From NCBI GenBank assembly GCA_961205875.1, contig OY540815.1:18351638-18415637 (forward strand): a stretch of 64,000 bases of DNA, in the 5' to 3' direction. This document shows, piece after piece, positions 24,250 to 35,574 of the stretch (positions are counted from its first letter, which is position 1; every line of letters begins with the position of its first letter). A program made the position numbers and the translations under genes. A model generated the notes under the pieces. The model was not told the origin of the DNA. It searched no databases and worked only from the letters and a program-made list of their open reading frames with translations. Source of the DNA: Sialis fuliginosa (lineage: Eukaryota; Arthropoda; Insecta; Megaloptera; Sialidae).

Positions 24250-25918
24250 AATAAAAGATTTAATGCAACTAAATTATATAAATGCAACTAAATTATATAC
24301 AGGAATTAAAATTATTGCTTTCACGTTTAAAAATTTAGGTAATTGATTATTATTTAAAAATTTTAATTTACCTTGCGAAAATCAATTTTACTGTACGACC
24401 TTGTACATTAATTTTATTATACATGGAAGCAATGAAATAAACAATTATTTAAGTGATATCATCAACGAATACAACGTATTATTATTGTATAATTATTTAC
24501 TGAAACTGTTTTTTTTAAAATTATATATGAATACTCAGTCATTATTACTCGTTTTTAAATGTATATGAAAATACAATCTGCAAGTATAATATAACGGAAA
24601 GTATTAAGTTTGTCCTTTAACATCTGTTGTGAAAATATGACATCTAGCGTCTGTTTTATTGCAATTTTCTCGCCAAAAACATGTGACGTCTATTCAATTA
24701 TTGTTTTAGATAATTACTTTTTAAATAGTCATTTGTCTGTTATAATAACAACGTCTATTTTCCTTGACATAACTTACATTCCAATATTATAAAATAGCAT
24801 GGCTTGTCCATAAAATACACACAATTTAAAAAAATGTATTTAGTATATTTTTTTTTAATAAATATATCGTTTTCCTTTTAAGAAAACTGAAAGTTTTCCG
24901 ATTAGGCTGAGTTTTAATAGGGTTCTATTCTGATAATAGATTAAGTTAATTCAAAAGGATTTCTGTTTTTCTGTTAATTTATTACGTTTTGCGACCTGTA
25001 GCGTGTTGCCGTCACTTAAAAAATTCAATTTCTCGATAAATTGAACTTTGTTTATATTTTTATTAAAGAAAATGAAAACCAATCGATATTTAAATAAATA
25101 AATATGGATACTGTAATGTGCTCTTTCAGAAAATGTACACTTTTAAATGGGGTTACTAAATAAATTTAAGATATAATGCTCAATTTATCAATGTACATAC
25201 GCAATAAAATTTTTAGGACGAGAATAGAACACACATCCAAGCATAGCTTGCTTGAGGTGTGCAATTTGACATTTTTGCATAAATCCTTCTTCTCACGATA
25301 TGTAAAACATAAACGAACAAGTATTACCATATCGTGTGGATGCGGCATGTTGAATTAAATTTCAAAGCCTTCTAAATCATATTCTAATATTTTTTTCCAT
25401 CAATAGCCTACTTAATCCAACCACAAATTAATTACAGCAAAAATCTGATCATAGTCTACTTTGTACGCACAAAAGTGCGGATAAAAGGCATTTTTATTAA
25501 ATTTGGAAACGAATTACCCATACCGCATGTGAGTACGTAAGAGGGATAGAGACACACTGCTACAGGCATTTCCCTTTATCCCACAAAGGACATGATTGAA
25601 TCATGAGCTTGACTAAACACAATAGAGCCCTGTAGTGATCAAGGGATCAGGGATTATCAGCAAAATCAGATTGTGGTGGTCTAGCGTTATTATTGATAGA
25701 TCTATGCATATGTATGTATATAGTACATGTGTTACAGGTTGGTATTACATGACTTAATTGTTAGATTTTTGATTAAATAAAAATATAAAAAAAATCTTGA
25801 CGATGTAATCTTCTTTTTAAGACATTTATGAAGAACATTGAACAAAACGTTAGAATAATTAAAATATGATGTAGAAGAAAATATTCACCGAAGATCTACG
25901 ATTGTCGTCTTCCTTATA
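24250..25918. other. AT-rich intron, no clear element
   Basis: Plain AT-rich sequence. 25480-25680 is somewhat more complex (CGCATGTGAGTACGTAAGAG, ATCAAGGGATCAGGGATTATC) but shows no decisive motif cluster. Overlapping frames at 25166-25358 on both strands are chance. Confidence 0.4.
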
Positions 25919-25920
25919 TA

Positions 25921-26482
25921 GGGTCAATTGGGGTAAAAGTGAAATGTTTTTTGTCAGTTAACGATACAAATTCATACTTTAATTTTTTCTACTAGATGCG
26001 CTTATGAATAACCATTTTAAATATGTACTTACGTCATTTGAACTGTACGATACAACACGGACTTTAAAAATGAAAAAAGTGTGTTTCATGTTTAATCTCT
26101 TATTTGGGAAAAAGTGAAATAGGCCTCTAATGGAAAATATTTCTCGAAAAATTAAAAGAAAAGCTACAAAGGCAACTTTGATTTTTCTTCTTTGTGGCAT
26201 ATCAATGTTAAATTGTAACTTTAATTAATATCTGAGCTATACAGAAATTTATGTGCAAAGAATTAAAATTTAATTCACACGTTTTGACATCGACTAACAG
26301 GGAAATCTGTAGGGGTGACACATCACTTATTAGGCGATTCATATTTTCAGGTAGCTTTAACAAACCTTTAATGATGATGTCAGTTCTTATAATTCTCCTA
26401 TAAACAAATAAGTTTTTTAGTTGCAAGCTTGTTTCACTTTTACCCCATTTTTTTGGTGTTTCATATTTACCCCGCTCGACCC
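25921..26482. mobile_element. TA-flanked MITE with GGGTC...GACCC ends
   Basis: Left GGGTCAATTGGGGTAAAAGT and right ACTTTTACCCC...GCTCGACCC are inverted repeats (the right has a 27-bp interruption). TA on both sides suggests a Tc1/mariner-type insertion. 562 bp. The two minus-strand frames inside (26200-25979, 26426-26208) resemble no transposase. Confidence 0.65.
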
Positions 26483-26485
26483 TAT

Positions 26486-26855
26486 ATTATAAAATGCAAC
26501 GTCTCCCTATCTGTCCATTAGTGCGCTTATTTTTCCAGTGATAATCGCACTAACGGATAGACGAGAACCACTTATCCGATTTACGTTTTTTTTTTTCATA
26601 GATATATTTTCTGCCATGATTTTAGTACATATTTTGTTATATTTACGTATAAGTAACAATATGCATAATAGTAAATCAAGTCGGAAAAACGTTTACGCCA
26701 GTGTGCTCTTTTACAGTACATTGCCTAAACCGTTGAATATTGAACAATATAATGTAGTAAAGAATTGTGTAGAATAAAAAGATCTAAAATAAACTCCGAG
26801 ATACCATATATCTAACTTTTATATTTAAGCGAGCGAAGATGCGGTTTCAGCTAGA
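26486..26855. repeat. decayed Lepidopteran repeat
   Basis: CGTCTCCCTATCTGTCC, CGCACTAACGGATAGACG and CCACTTATCCGATTTACG recall the tail of 8312-8604. It ends GCGAGCGAAGATGCGGTTTC...AGCTAG, a worn version of the common Lepidopteran end. No coding capacity. Confidence 0.4.
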
Positions 26856-27785
26856 AGGTATAGAAAATCAAATCATTTAATCATATTATACTACCTCTTT
26901 TTATTTGTTGATTATAGAATTAGATAAGTTAGTCTATAATATAAAAAAAATCCTTTAGAGTCATTCAAAAGGCAAAGTGAGTATCTCTAGGTAACTGTAA
27001 AATAAAAATAATTTTATAAAAATACAAACAGTACTATTTTAATTTATCTTTTTTTAAATATAAATTACCTCACTAATAAAGTCGAGTAGGTAAGTCATAT
27101 TATCTTCTAAATTAAAAACTTATTGAAAAGTTTGACTGAAGGTTGAAATCTATAGGATCAATAACCTAACATAATAATATCGATTAGTGCGGGCTATAGT
27201 TGAGCGTTATTCATTAGTTTTTTGTTGCTACAGTATGTCATAACCTTTTTACAACAATAACTTTAATCTACGGTGAACTTTTCCACCTTCACCCTAAAGG
27301 TCGCTGGGGGTTAATCGAGCGGGATTTATGAGCCAGTAGGTGCAACCCTTTATTGCGCTATCGTGGTGGTGGCAACACTGCACGACCTTTACTTTTAATG
27401 GCATTTTAATATCGATTCGCAAAAATATCTGTTTCATTGTCGATGCTATATAATATTCCCACCAATTCCGCCAATCTTTCGAAATTAATTTTACCAATGT
27501 TTTTTACATTAAAGCGCAAAAAACTGTGTAATCAGGGAACACTCTATTTCCAATACTAGCTAGTTATCATATCAATTTTATGTCGTTTTGAGTACAATTA
27601 ATAATAGATCTATCATGTCGAATCGACATAATCAAATATATATATAGAATTTAAAAAAAAGGTCGATTTTATGGTTTCTTACTGGTTTGAAATGGTTTGG
27701 GAAGTTCCTCGAATTATGCTATAAAAGTACAATAACAGCTCTACACAAAATCTGTTAGAAATTCAAAGTTTGATACCGTTGGATA
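26856..27785. other. intron, partly more complex
   Basis: AT-rich to about 27170. 27270-27400 is less AT-rich (TTTCCACCTTCACCCTAAAG, GGTGGTGGCAACACTGCACG) without recognised repeat ends. Nothing further is supported. Confidence 0.35.
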
Positions 27786-28058
27786 TAAGGTAAATGCACC
27801 AGTTATAGCCGCTGTAAGAGCAAGGTTTTCTGTTTTTGTGATTGACGGGCTTCTTTTTTGTAATTCTCATGAACTCATGTTACTAATAAAACAAGTAACT
27901 TTATTTAATCAATTTAATTACCAAAGTCCGCAAATATAGTTTGTTTTTTAAATTATAGACTTTTATTTTGTTCATGTTTTTTCTCCAGTAATGGCAATGG
28001 TAAAACCAGTAATGATCACGCAGTGATGGACACTTTTTCAGTACCTACATTACTGATT
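27786..28058 (-). mobile_element. partial copy of the AAGGTACTGGCACCAGT MITE
   Basis: Begins AAGGTAAATGCACCAGTTAT and contains TTTTTGTGATTGACGGG, CATGTTACTAATAAAACAAG and TTTAATTACCAAAGTCCGCA, matching in reverse the right half of 29211-29764. The far end is lost. Confidence 0.6.
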
Positions 28059-28379
28059 GTGAGAGATCCTTACTGACTTAATAATTTTGCTGAATTTTAG
28101 AATGATTATAAGAAATAAATGTTGTACAAAAACGTACTATTTCATCTTCAGAAAATCTGTTCATTTTAATAATAAATCAAACTTATTTTTACGAGCCAAG
28201 TACATTTTTATAGACATCGATAAGATCCATACAATTAAAATATCAATGCAATTTGTTACGAAACATTGGTTACGTATAATGTATACAATAATCAAAAAGA
28301 AGAATCATCATAAATATGTACGTAGAATTTTACACCTCACTCTAAATCAATTCCATCCGATTAAAATGATGTAACAGTA

Positions 28380-28700
28380 ACAGGTACCGACGTGTCTGTG
28401 GAGATATCTCCCCCCTCTCTACGCCGTGTGATCCCCCCCCCCCTTCCACCGGCACCCCCTGCATCGGCACACACTAACAACAACAACAAGAGAAATGTGT
28501 GGCATTTCTCGGTGAGATACCGTCCCATGGCTTGTAACCGGTCCAGGTTACAGCGCTGGACCCCCTCCCCTCTCGCGTCGTTGCGAGTGTGTGTGTGTGA
28601 GTGTGTCGGACACACACACACACATTCGCAGCGTGCGCGAGCGAGCGGTCGTCGCATTCCGCGAGTGCGGGCGGCTTCTTCTCGGTGCAGGGAAGGTTTT
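28380..28700. promoter_or_regulatory. GC-rich CpG-dense island with TG/CA microsatellite
   Basis: The most GC-rich and CpG-rich stretch besides 35575-35740: CTACGCCGTGTGATCC, GCGTGCGCGAGCGAGCGGTC, GAGTGCGGGCGGCTTC. Includes a C run (about 28434-28443) and a mirror-like GTGTGTGTG...CACACACAC hairpin (28588-28623). Overlapping open frames on both strands have no family resemblance. Could be a promoter or untranslated exon of a non-coding transcript, or simply a GC-rich old insert; the sequence alone does not decide. Confidence 0.3.
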
Positions 28701-28971
28701 AGGTAGATTTTGTTCGCAAACAAAACCAAAGCAAAATTTTATCGTAACCGACTTAAATTTTGAGATGGTTTATATATAGCCTCATCAGCTCCTTGACCAA
28801 TTGGCGCGAGTATTGATGTCACCACGAAGACATATTCAAATGTTATAAATGTATAATACAATATAAATTACAAAAAATGCATTTTTTTCGTATTTTTGAC
28901 ATTTTAACAACACATATATACAATCAAAGAAGTACTTTAACATTGTAAAATCATTTTAATTACGTTATAAG

Positions 28972-29205
28972 TAGAGATTGGAAAAATATGAAATAGTTAC
29001 TAGTTGAATTTTTTTTCGAAAAATAGTTGATAAATACTTTTTTTTTTTACGATTTAATAATAATTAGTGCAAACGAAGCAGTAAAAAATATCGCAAATAG
29101 TTGATTTCAAATTGTGTTCAATCAAACCAGTTTTCTGAAAACGGTGAAGATATGTAATAAAAATTACAATAAATGCATTTTTACGCAATATTTTTCCAGT
29201 CTCTA
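28972..29205. mobile_element. hAT-type MITE (TAGAGATTGGAAAA), perfect 8-bp duplication
   Basis: Flanked by identical GTTATAAG (28964-28971 and 29206-29213). Ends TAGAGATTGGAAAA / TTTTTCCAGTCTCTA. 234 bp. The right duplication overlaps the first bases of the next element's end (ATAAGGTACTGG), so it landed exactly at that element's edge. Confidence 0.8.
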
Positions 29206-29210
29206 GTTAT

Positions 29211-29764
29211 AAGGTACTGGCACCAGTCTTGGATATGACCCCAGTAATTGTTACTTTTTAATTGAATGTACTAATAGAAATATTTGTTGATATTTGATTA
29301 CTACCATTTCTGAATACTAATCTATATACATTTAACTGTATTACAGCGTGATTTGATGACAATCAGCCAACATGGTGAACATTTAAACTAATTATTAGTA
29401 TAATTTATTTATTAATTATTATATTATCATAGCAACTGTTTTACATTATTTCAAATTTGACGATTCCTTCTTTTATATCATTTGTGTCGCATATAGTACT
29501 TATCATTTTGCAAGTGTCCATCACTGCATGCTCATTACAAGTTTTACTTTATCCATTACTGGAGATAACAACATAAACAAAATAAGAGGCTATAATTTAA
29601 AAAGCAAACTATATTTGCGGATTTTGGTAATTAAATTGATTAAATAAAGAGTTACTTGTTTTATTAGTAACATGAGTTAATGAGAATTACAAAAAAGAAG
29701 CCCGTCAATCACAAAAACAGTAAACCTTGCATTTATAGCGGCCATAATTGGTGCCAGTACCTTA
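29211..29764. mobile_element. MITE family AAGGTACTGGCACCAGT, complete copy
   Basis: Ends AAGGTACTGGCACCAGT and TTGGTGCCAGTACCTT are inverted repeats. 554 bp with no transposase. Other copies: 33971-34578, 51605-52115, partial 27786-28058 and 39943-40106. Shared interior phrases include GATATGACCCCAGTAAT, TTTGATTACTACCATTTCTG and TAAATAAAGAGTTACTTGTT. Confidence 0.75.
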
Positions 29765-30496
29765 ACTTGTTATTTGAATTAGAAATTTTATTCACGTGCA
29801 GATAAAGCAATACTTCCCTGTAAACAAACGTTAAACAAAGACATATGGTTTGGCATACGCAAGTGCTAGAGAGGGACAATGTTTTCATTAAATATTTACA
29901 AGGATTTATGAAATAATAACACACGGGCATGGGCACTTGCAAATATTTATTCTTCTATTGGCTATGCATCGTTAAAATGCCATCGCTTGAAAAACAAACA
30001 CTCTCTGATATAATCATTATATAATATTGAACTTGGTCATTTTATAGCAAACATTACACAACTACCTATTTTAAAATAAAGAAAAAAATTAAAGCATATA
30101 TTGTACAAAAGTTTTTTTTCTTCGGATTTTAGCAAAAACTGTTCCTTTTTGTAGCTTTACACGAAATGAGACTAGCTTTAGGTAAATTTTATTATACATA
30201 TATCGTCTCGTATTAGAGATATTCATAGTAAGAGTTTCGACAGTGAATTCATTCCTATGCAATTTGAAAAAAGTGTTACTTTAATTTCGCGACGCTTTGC
30301 ATCCCTGCGGCCATTGTTCCAATCGAGATTGTCAAACACCTCACCCTTTCCTCATTCCCCCCTTGTCTATATACTCAAAGTTTATATATATTTTAGGGTT
30401 TTTAGTACTGAGTTAGTGCATTTTGTTTACAATTTTAAACATTTTTCTCTGCTGCGTTCACTTGTTTTACAAAATTGATTGTTATATTTTTTGCTA

Positions 30497-30560
30497 CAGT
30501 AAGTCCTCGACTTACATGAAAACCTTTTAAACGAATTAATCGCGTAAGTCGAGGGCTTTG
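30497..30560. repeat. small hairpin resembling a Tigger-like end
   Basis: CAGTAAGTCCTCGACTTAC and GTAAGTCGAGGGC form a stem around 30500-30556. TA precedes the left end, but no matching CAGT terminus follows at the right; the sequence passes directly into a CATCAGC-family arm, so the right end was lost. Confidence 0.45.
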
Positions 30561-31344
30561 TATTTTTAAGTTGGCAATACGTTCTGTGATTCTGACAACT
30601 TTTTTTATGATTTTACAATGTTGAATTTGTACTTCTTTGATTGTATGTACATATGTATGTGTTGTTAAAATACCAAAAATACGAAAAAATGAATTTTTTG
30701 TGATTGATATTCTATTATACATTTATTACATTTAAATATGTCTTCGTGGTGACATCAATACTCGCGCCAATTGGTGAAGAAGCTGATGAGGCTATATATA
30801 CCATCTCTTCTTAATCTTTTTGTCAAAAAAGTCGGTTTAGATAAAATTTTGTTTTAGTTTTGTTTGCAAACAAATTTTTACAATACTTTAATTATTTAAA
30901 TATTAAATTGCATACATCGTTCGTATTCATCCTGTCAACAAAACTAAACAAACTTTCATAGTATCTATTCACTGGACCTTCAAGGATTCAAAGGGATGAT
31001 ATCTTTACACGCTGGTGATAATTATCCCCCTCACTAGCAGCAAAAACAGATAACAATAAACAGTAGCCACTGTTGTAACTAGCGTCGATGTAACGGCCGA
31101 TAAGTTAGTGACCTGGTGATAGGGTTGCACTATGTGTGGGGGGAGGGGGAGGGTCAACACGACCCCGAGCACAGGTCGTGTCGTAGATAAGGTTTCAATT
31201 TAAATTATATATGCCCGTTTATTTCGCGTTATAGCGCCATGATATTGTTTGTTGTATGTATATCGTTGTGGTCATTAGAGCTCTGCGTTCGGCCCTTGTT
31301 TCAAGTAAGCGGCAAAATGATGTGCATACAGGATGATGCAGAAG

Positions 31345-31955
31345 TTTCTGGACATTTTTGAATTCGTTAAAAGTATGTTTATTGTATAGAAAATGTTGTG
31401 AAAAGTCGAAATTTTCAAACCACAGGTTTGTATCTCAAACCGTTCTTGAGTATAGCCTCTCAAAGTTTCAGTTTTTTCAAAAATTTGAAGAAAAATGGCT
31501 CTAATTTTTGACCGGATGGTCGGAATTGATTTTAGTTGACGGATTTGAAATCAGCGTGTCAAAATCTATATAATGACATGTATAATACCTTAAAGCTCGA
31601 AAAAAAAAATTTCGCAAAAAATCGAAAAAAATTCAAAGGGGTATACCTTAAAAAAATGTCGATTTTTGACGAATTTTTTTTTTCGGATTTTAAAGTATTA
31701 TACATGTCATTATATAGATTTTGACACGCTGATTTCAAATCCGTCAACTAAAATCAAATCCGACCACCCGTTCAAAAGTTATGGCCTTTTTTCTCCAAAA
31801 ATTTGAAAAAGCTAAAACTTTGAGAGGCTATATCTCGAGAACGGTTTGAGATACAGACCTACGGTTTGAAAATTTCAACTTTTCACGTCATTTTCTATAC
31901 AATAAACATACTTTTAACGAAATGAAAAATTCAAAATTTTTTTGTGAAATTTCCT
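31345..31955. repeat. long palindrome, copy 1 (about 300-bp arms)
   Basis: Near-perfect inverted repeat centred at about 31641. The arms contain TCGTTAAAAGTATGTTTATT, CGGTTTGAGATACA, TTGACGGATTTGAAATCAGC and TATATAATGACATGTATAAT and their complements. Because of the symmetry, both strands show almost the same 62-codon frame; that is a consequence of the palindrome rather than evidence of a gene. Copy 2 is at 41803-42432. Both are followed by CATAACTAGTTTTTTTT and AGGAGGGAGAGGATT. Confidence 0.8.
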
Positions 31956-32424
31956 ACAGTGAACTTCAACAACTTCATACAAATATCGACTAAAATACAA
32001 AAAATAAGACGTAGAATCATTTAGTTACTATATAAATATATTAGAATTCAGTTAAAAAAGTAAAATCTTGAACTTAAGGTGTTTCATAACTAGTTTTTTT
32101 TGTTAATAGGAGGGAGAGGATTGACAATTGACACTGCCATCGACATACAAATATATCCTGGAATTCCTAAAGTATTTAGCATTAGAATTTTATTCTAATG
32201 CTAAAAATAAAAGCTTTTAATAGCAATAATTTTTGCTGATCCTGAATTTAAAAAACAAATGCTAGATAACTATTAACATCACTCCCCATACTTGGATAAT
32301 TTTTACATATGTGACAAATCATTAAAATTAATCAAAAGCGAGATTTACGACTTATTTCCGAAATTAATTAATAATGTATTTTTTTCAAATTCATGAAATT
32401 ACAAAATCTACTGCATGTTTAATA

Positions 32425-32755
32425 CAAAATGTACCATACCGCTCTCGTATCACGTACCACACAACTACCACAAGTTGAGATGTGTTTACGTCCCCCACCC
32501 CCCTTTTTAAACTCACCCCTCACCCACATTTTAACGGCGTTATGTAACACACTAACATTTAAACTTTGCCATGGCCGTTCTCTGATATCGCCCGCCATTA
32601 ACCTGATGTGTACTCCGGGTTTCCGGTTTGATTGCTGTTGCCCGGAGCTTTATCTGCCACAGAACTTACCGCAGGTTCGCTGTTTTTGTGGCACGCCACA
32701 TACTAACAGTCACACTGTGGTTATTAACGCAATAAACACATTTCTCTGGTAATTG
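32425..32755. promoter_or_regulatory. complex less AT-rich island, candidate intronic enhancer
   Basis: Non-repetitive block with balanced composition. Motifs visible: GATA-type TTATCTGCC, Runt-type TAACCACAG complement near 32718, and E-box-like CACAAGTTG. A 107-codon plus frame is open but has no family resemblance and starts in AT-rich flank. Composition-based call. Confidence 0.3.
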
Positions 32756-33969
32756 TTTTGGGTGTGTTTTTTTTTTATTCATGTTCTCATTAGTTCTCTG
32801 TTTACTGATTATGAGGTTTAGTTTTTTTTAAGTTAATTGATTATTTTAATATCTTTTAACTTTAACTTATTTTAAAAGTACGGTATGCAGAACGAAAAAT
32901 CGATATTTTGTTGTTACCAATTTTTTTATTTTTTTTCCAATATCGTTTGATATTGAAATTATATTTTGTTACAATTGTCGAAAAAGGAATAATCGATTCG
33001 ATAAGAACTACTTCATCATTTTTTTTTATTAGCTTAAATGATGTATTATACATAAATATCTTACAAATGATATTCAAAAGGAATTATAAGCGATTTTTTA
33101 AGCTCACTTTCCAAAGTGTCTGAACGAACGAAACAACCTGGATGGTGAAAGTAGTGAAAAATGAGTGATAATGAGTATATGGCAATGTAAAAGTGCACCA
33201 TAATTCGGTCTCGAACCAAAATAGAAGCAAAAAAAGCAACCGAAAACGGCCAAACCGACATATTTTTGAAAAAAAGTCGACGTTTGCATGTAGTAAAACA
33301 GTTTTCAATCTTTAAACTCATTTTTATCGAAACTACGTTTTTAAAAACCATTATTCATCCGATCAACTTGAAATTTAACTACTTAGATAAATTGTATATA
33401 CATCGAAGTACACAAGATTGGTTAATAATTACGGTTTGTATAAATAATTTAAGGTCGTTTTTTGATATAAAATTTGTAAAAATCGATATTTTTTAATAAT
33501 CGTGGGTACTTCGATAGAAAAACTCATGTAAATAACAAGAATATTTTTGTTTTGTTTTGGATGTTGATCCATGGAAGTTCTGTTTTCCGCAGTGGAGCAC
33601 AAAAAAAAGATGCACTCAGTGTAGCAACGCTAAAGTCACTATCATTATTAAATTCTAATTACTCGTTACGGCTTCTGAAATGTTCATCTTGCGCTTAATA
33701 ACGTTTGTAGTTGGCGTATATCACTGACCATATGTTGAAGTATTCCTCGGTTTGTGTGCAAACACGGCTGCCAATGTTTGTCGTACAATTAAATTGTGTC
33801 TTTTATTATGTAAATTCTTGCACAGGTGCTACTGCTTCAGTATTCGTACAGCTTTATACAAAAATCATCTCACACTGTGTGACAATGTGCGCAACTTGTC
33901 TGTATAATAAAGTTATATTTATCTAGTCTTCATCAAGCTTATATTTGAATAAAGAGTAAAAAAACATAT
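32756..33969. other. AT-rich intron, no clear element
   Basis: Several overlapping frames on both strands at 32862-33351 are low-complexity and mutually exclusive. 33640-33930 is a little more complex but shows no recognised motif cluster or repeat end. Confidence 0.4.
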
Positions 33970-33970
33970 T

Positions 33971-34578
33971 AGGTACTGGCACCAGTCTTGGATATGACCC
34001 CAGTAATAGCTTTTTTTTTAAATTAAATGTATTAATATGGATCTTGGCTTCTGGGTGTAAGCCGCGTCGGTTTGGTCGTGTTATCGGCCAACGTTTCGTC
34101 ATATATTGCAGTGGACATCTTTAGGGCTCTTCTAAAACTTAAAGGCTTGTATAAATGTATTGAATTAGAAATATTTTTGAATATTAATGTATATACATTT
34201 AACTGTCTTGCAGTGTGATTTGATGACAATTGGCTAAATAGGTGTCAAAATGGTGGGAATTTAAACTAATTATTAATATAATTTATTTATTAATTACTAT
34301 ATTATCATAGCAACTGCTTTACATTGTTTCAAATTTGACGATTCTTTCTTTTATATCTTTTGTGTCGTAGTACTTATCATTTTGTAGTCATAAGCAAGTG
34401 TCCATCACTGAGTGCTCATTACTGGTCCTACTTTATCCAAAATAAACTAAATTGATTAAATAAAGAGTTACTTGTTTTATTAGTAACATGAGTTCATGAG
34501 AATTACAAAAAGAAACCCGTCAATCACAAAAACTGTAAACCTTGCTCTTATAGCGGCCATAACGTGTGCCAGTACCTT
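33971..34578. mobile_element. MITE family AAGGTACTGGCACCAGT, copy interrupted by a retroelement fragment
   Basis: Ends AGGTACTGGCACCAGTCTTG and GTGCCAGTACCT. Same interior as 29211-29764. Contains the insertion 34034-34151 with its own target duplication. Confidence 0.75.
34034..34151. mobile_element. retroelement fragment with 10-bp target duplication
   Basis: Identical TAAATGTATT at 34024-34033 and 34152-34161 brackets a 118-bp insert with GGATCTTGGCTTCTGGGTG, TATCGGCCAACGTTTCGTC and GTGGACATCTTTAGGGCTC. Same ends as 22676-22814. A minus-strand frame over it is chance. Confidence 0.65.
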
Positions 34579-34817
34579 ATTTATAAGTAAGTATAAAGAT
34601 ACCTAGAGTCCTAGATACTATAAAAGTATAAAAGAAAACTAAAATGTCTAAGAATGACTGAAATTGATCATTTTTTGTGTAATATGTTGAATTGAAAAAT
34701 CCAAGAAGTGAACAATTTGACTTTTTAAAATTTTGCTGTACATTAATGATTATGGCATCGCGTCGAGATGAAAATGTTTTTTTTTGGTTTACATTTTGAC
34801 GAGATTAGACAGCTTGA

Positions 34818-34830
34818 GGGGGGGGGGGGG
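34818..34830. repeat. G homopolymer tract
   Basis: Run of 13 G. Comparable C runs: 7158-7174 (17), 47971-47984 (14), and shorter ones near 13626, 28434, 44815 (G), 52229 and 60166. Many sit at the edges of repeats. Confidence 0.8.
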
Positions 34831-34915
34831 ATTTTACAATGTAGCGTAATAAAATATCCACTATTATTTTAATTACTTCGTACTTTCCTCAGGTTACAAT
34901 GCAGTAGGTACCTAT

Positions 34916-35374
34916 TAGAGCTGGGCGCGGGCCGTGAATTTTTCGGGTCACATCGGGTCACGGCCGTGACCCGACGTGACGTTAGCGATTTTCAAATATT
35001 GGATCGTGAGCGGGCGTGATCGTGAGTCAAAATAAAACAATCGGGCGTGACCGGGCGTGAGTACATTTTTGTCGTGCGTGAGTCCGTGAGTATATGTATG
35101 TATATTTTGATGTTTCTTTAATTTCTGATCTCATGAATATATGATAATCTGTTAAATCGAATTATTATATTAAACATTTTATTTATAATATATTATTCGG
35201 GTCACGAGCGTGACCCGCCGTGCGTGATCGGGCGTGAGTAAAAAAATAGAATTCGTGAGCAGGCGTGATCGTGAATACTTTTTTTGTAACCGTGAGTGAG
35301 CGGGCGTGACTAAATTTTTTTCTCTCGTGAGCGTGCGTGATCGTGAGCAAAAATTACTCACGCGCCCAGCTCTA
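34916..35374. mobile_element. hAT-type MITE with perfect 8-bp duplication and internal GTGAGCGGGCGTGATC repeats
   Basis: Ends TAGAGCTGGGCGCG / CGCGCCCAGCTCTA. Identical GTACCTAT at 34908-34915 and 35375-35382. The 459-bp interior contains many variants of CGTGAGC-GGGCGTGATCGTGAG on both halves in inverted orientation, giving a tandemly structured foldback. Confidence 0.85.
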
Positions 35375-35574
35375 GTACCTATAGTAAATTTTTATAGTAA
35401 AAAATAACATACAATTTTTTATGTGTAATTAAACATTACCATCAACTTAGGAACAAACAAGATCCACTTTATATCGTTTCTCTCAGTCTACCTTACATAA
35501 ATTCTACAACCCAATAACTAATTACACAATTCGCAGTGCTACAAAAAACCACCTGAATACCGCTAGTCTATGTT

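Larger units (their letters stand above)
28699..30885. repeat. 2.2-kb inverted-repeat composite enclosing other elements
   Basis: The outer arms 28699-28960 and 30571-30885 are inverted copies: CGCAAACAAAACC...AAAATTTTAT...AACCGACTT...GAGATGG...TATATAGCCTCATCAGC at left, complements at right. Their inner parts are the two halves of the CATCAGC-family foldback seen whole at 12455-12935. Between them lie a hAT-type MITE (28972-29205), an AAGGTACTGG MITE (29211-29764) and unrelated sequence (29765-30490). Confidence 0.65.

Noticed and set aside
28361..28779. Three overlapping frames of 62-122 codons in the GC-rich island
   Set aside because: GC-rich DNA lacks stops on both strands. The frames overlap, are made of low-complexity P/R/T runs and look like no protein.
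31536..31747. Nearly identical 62-codon frames on both strands (also 42012-42223), starting MTDLKSACQN
   Set aside because: They arise because the DNA is palindromic. The four frames differ in their middle parts and the arms match at the nucleotide level, so this looks like a non-coding foldback rather than a gene.
32429..32752. 107-codon frame in the complex island
   Set aside because: Considered as a possible missing svp exon. It shows neither zinc-finger nor helix 10-12 residues and no splice-bounded homology.
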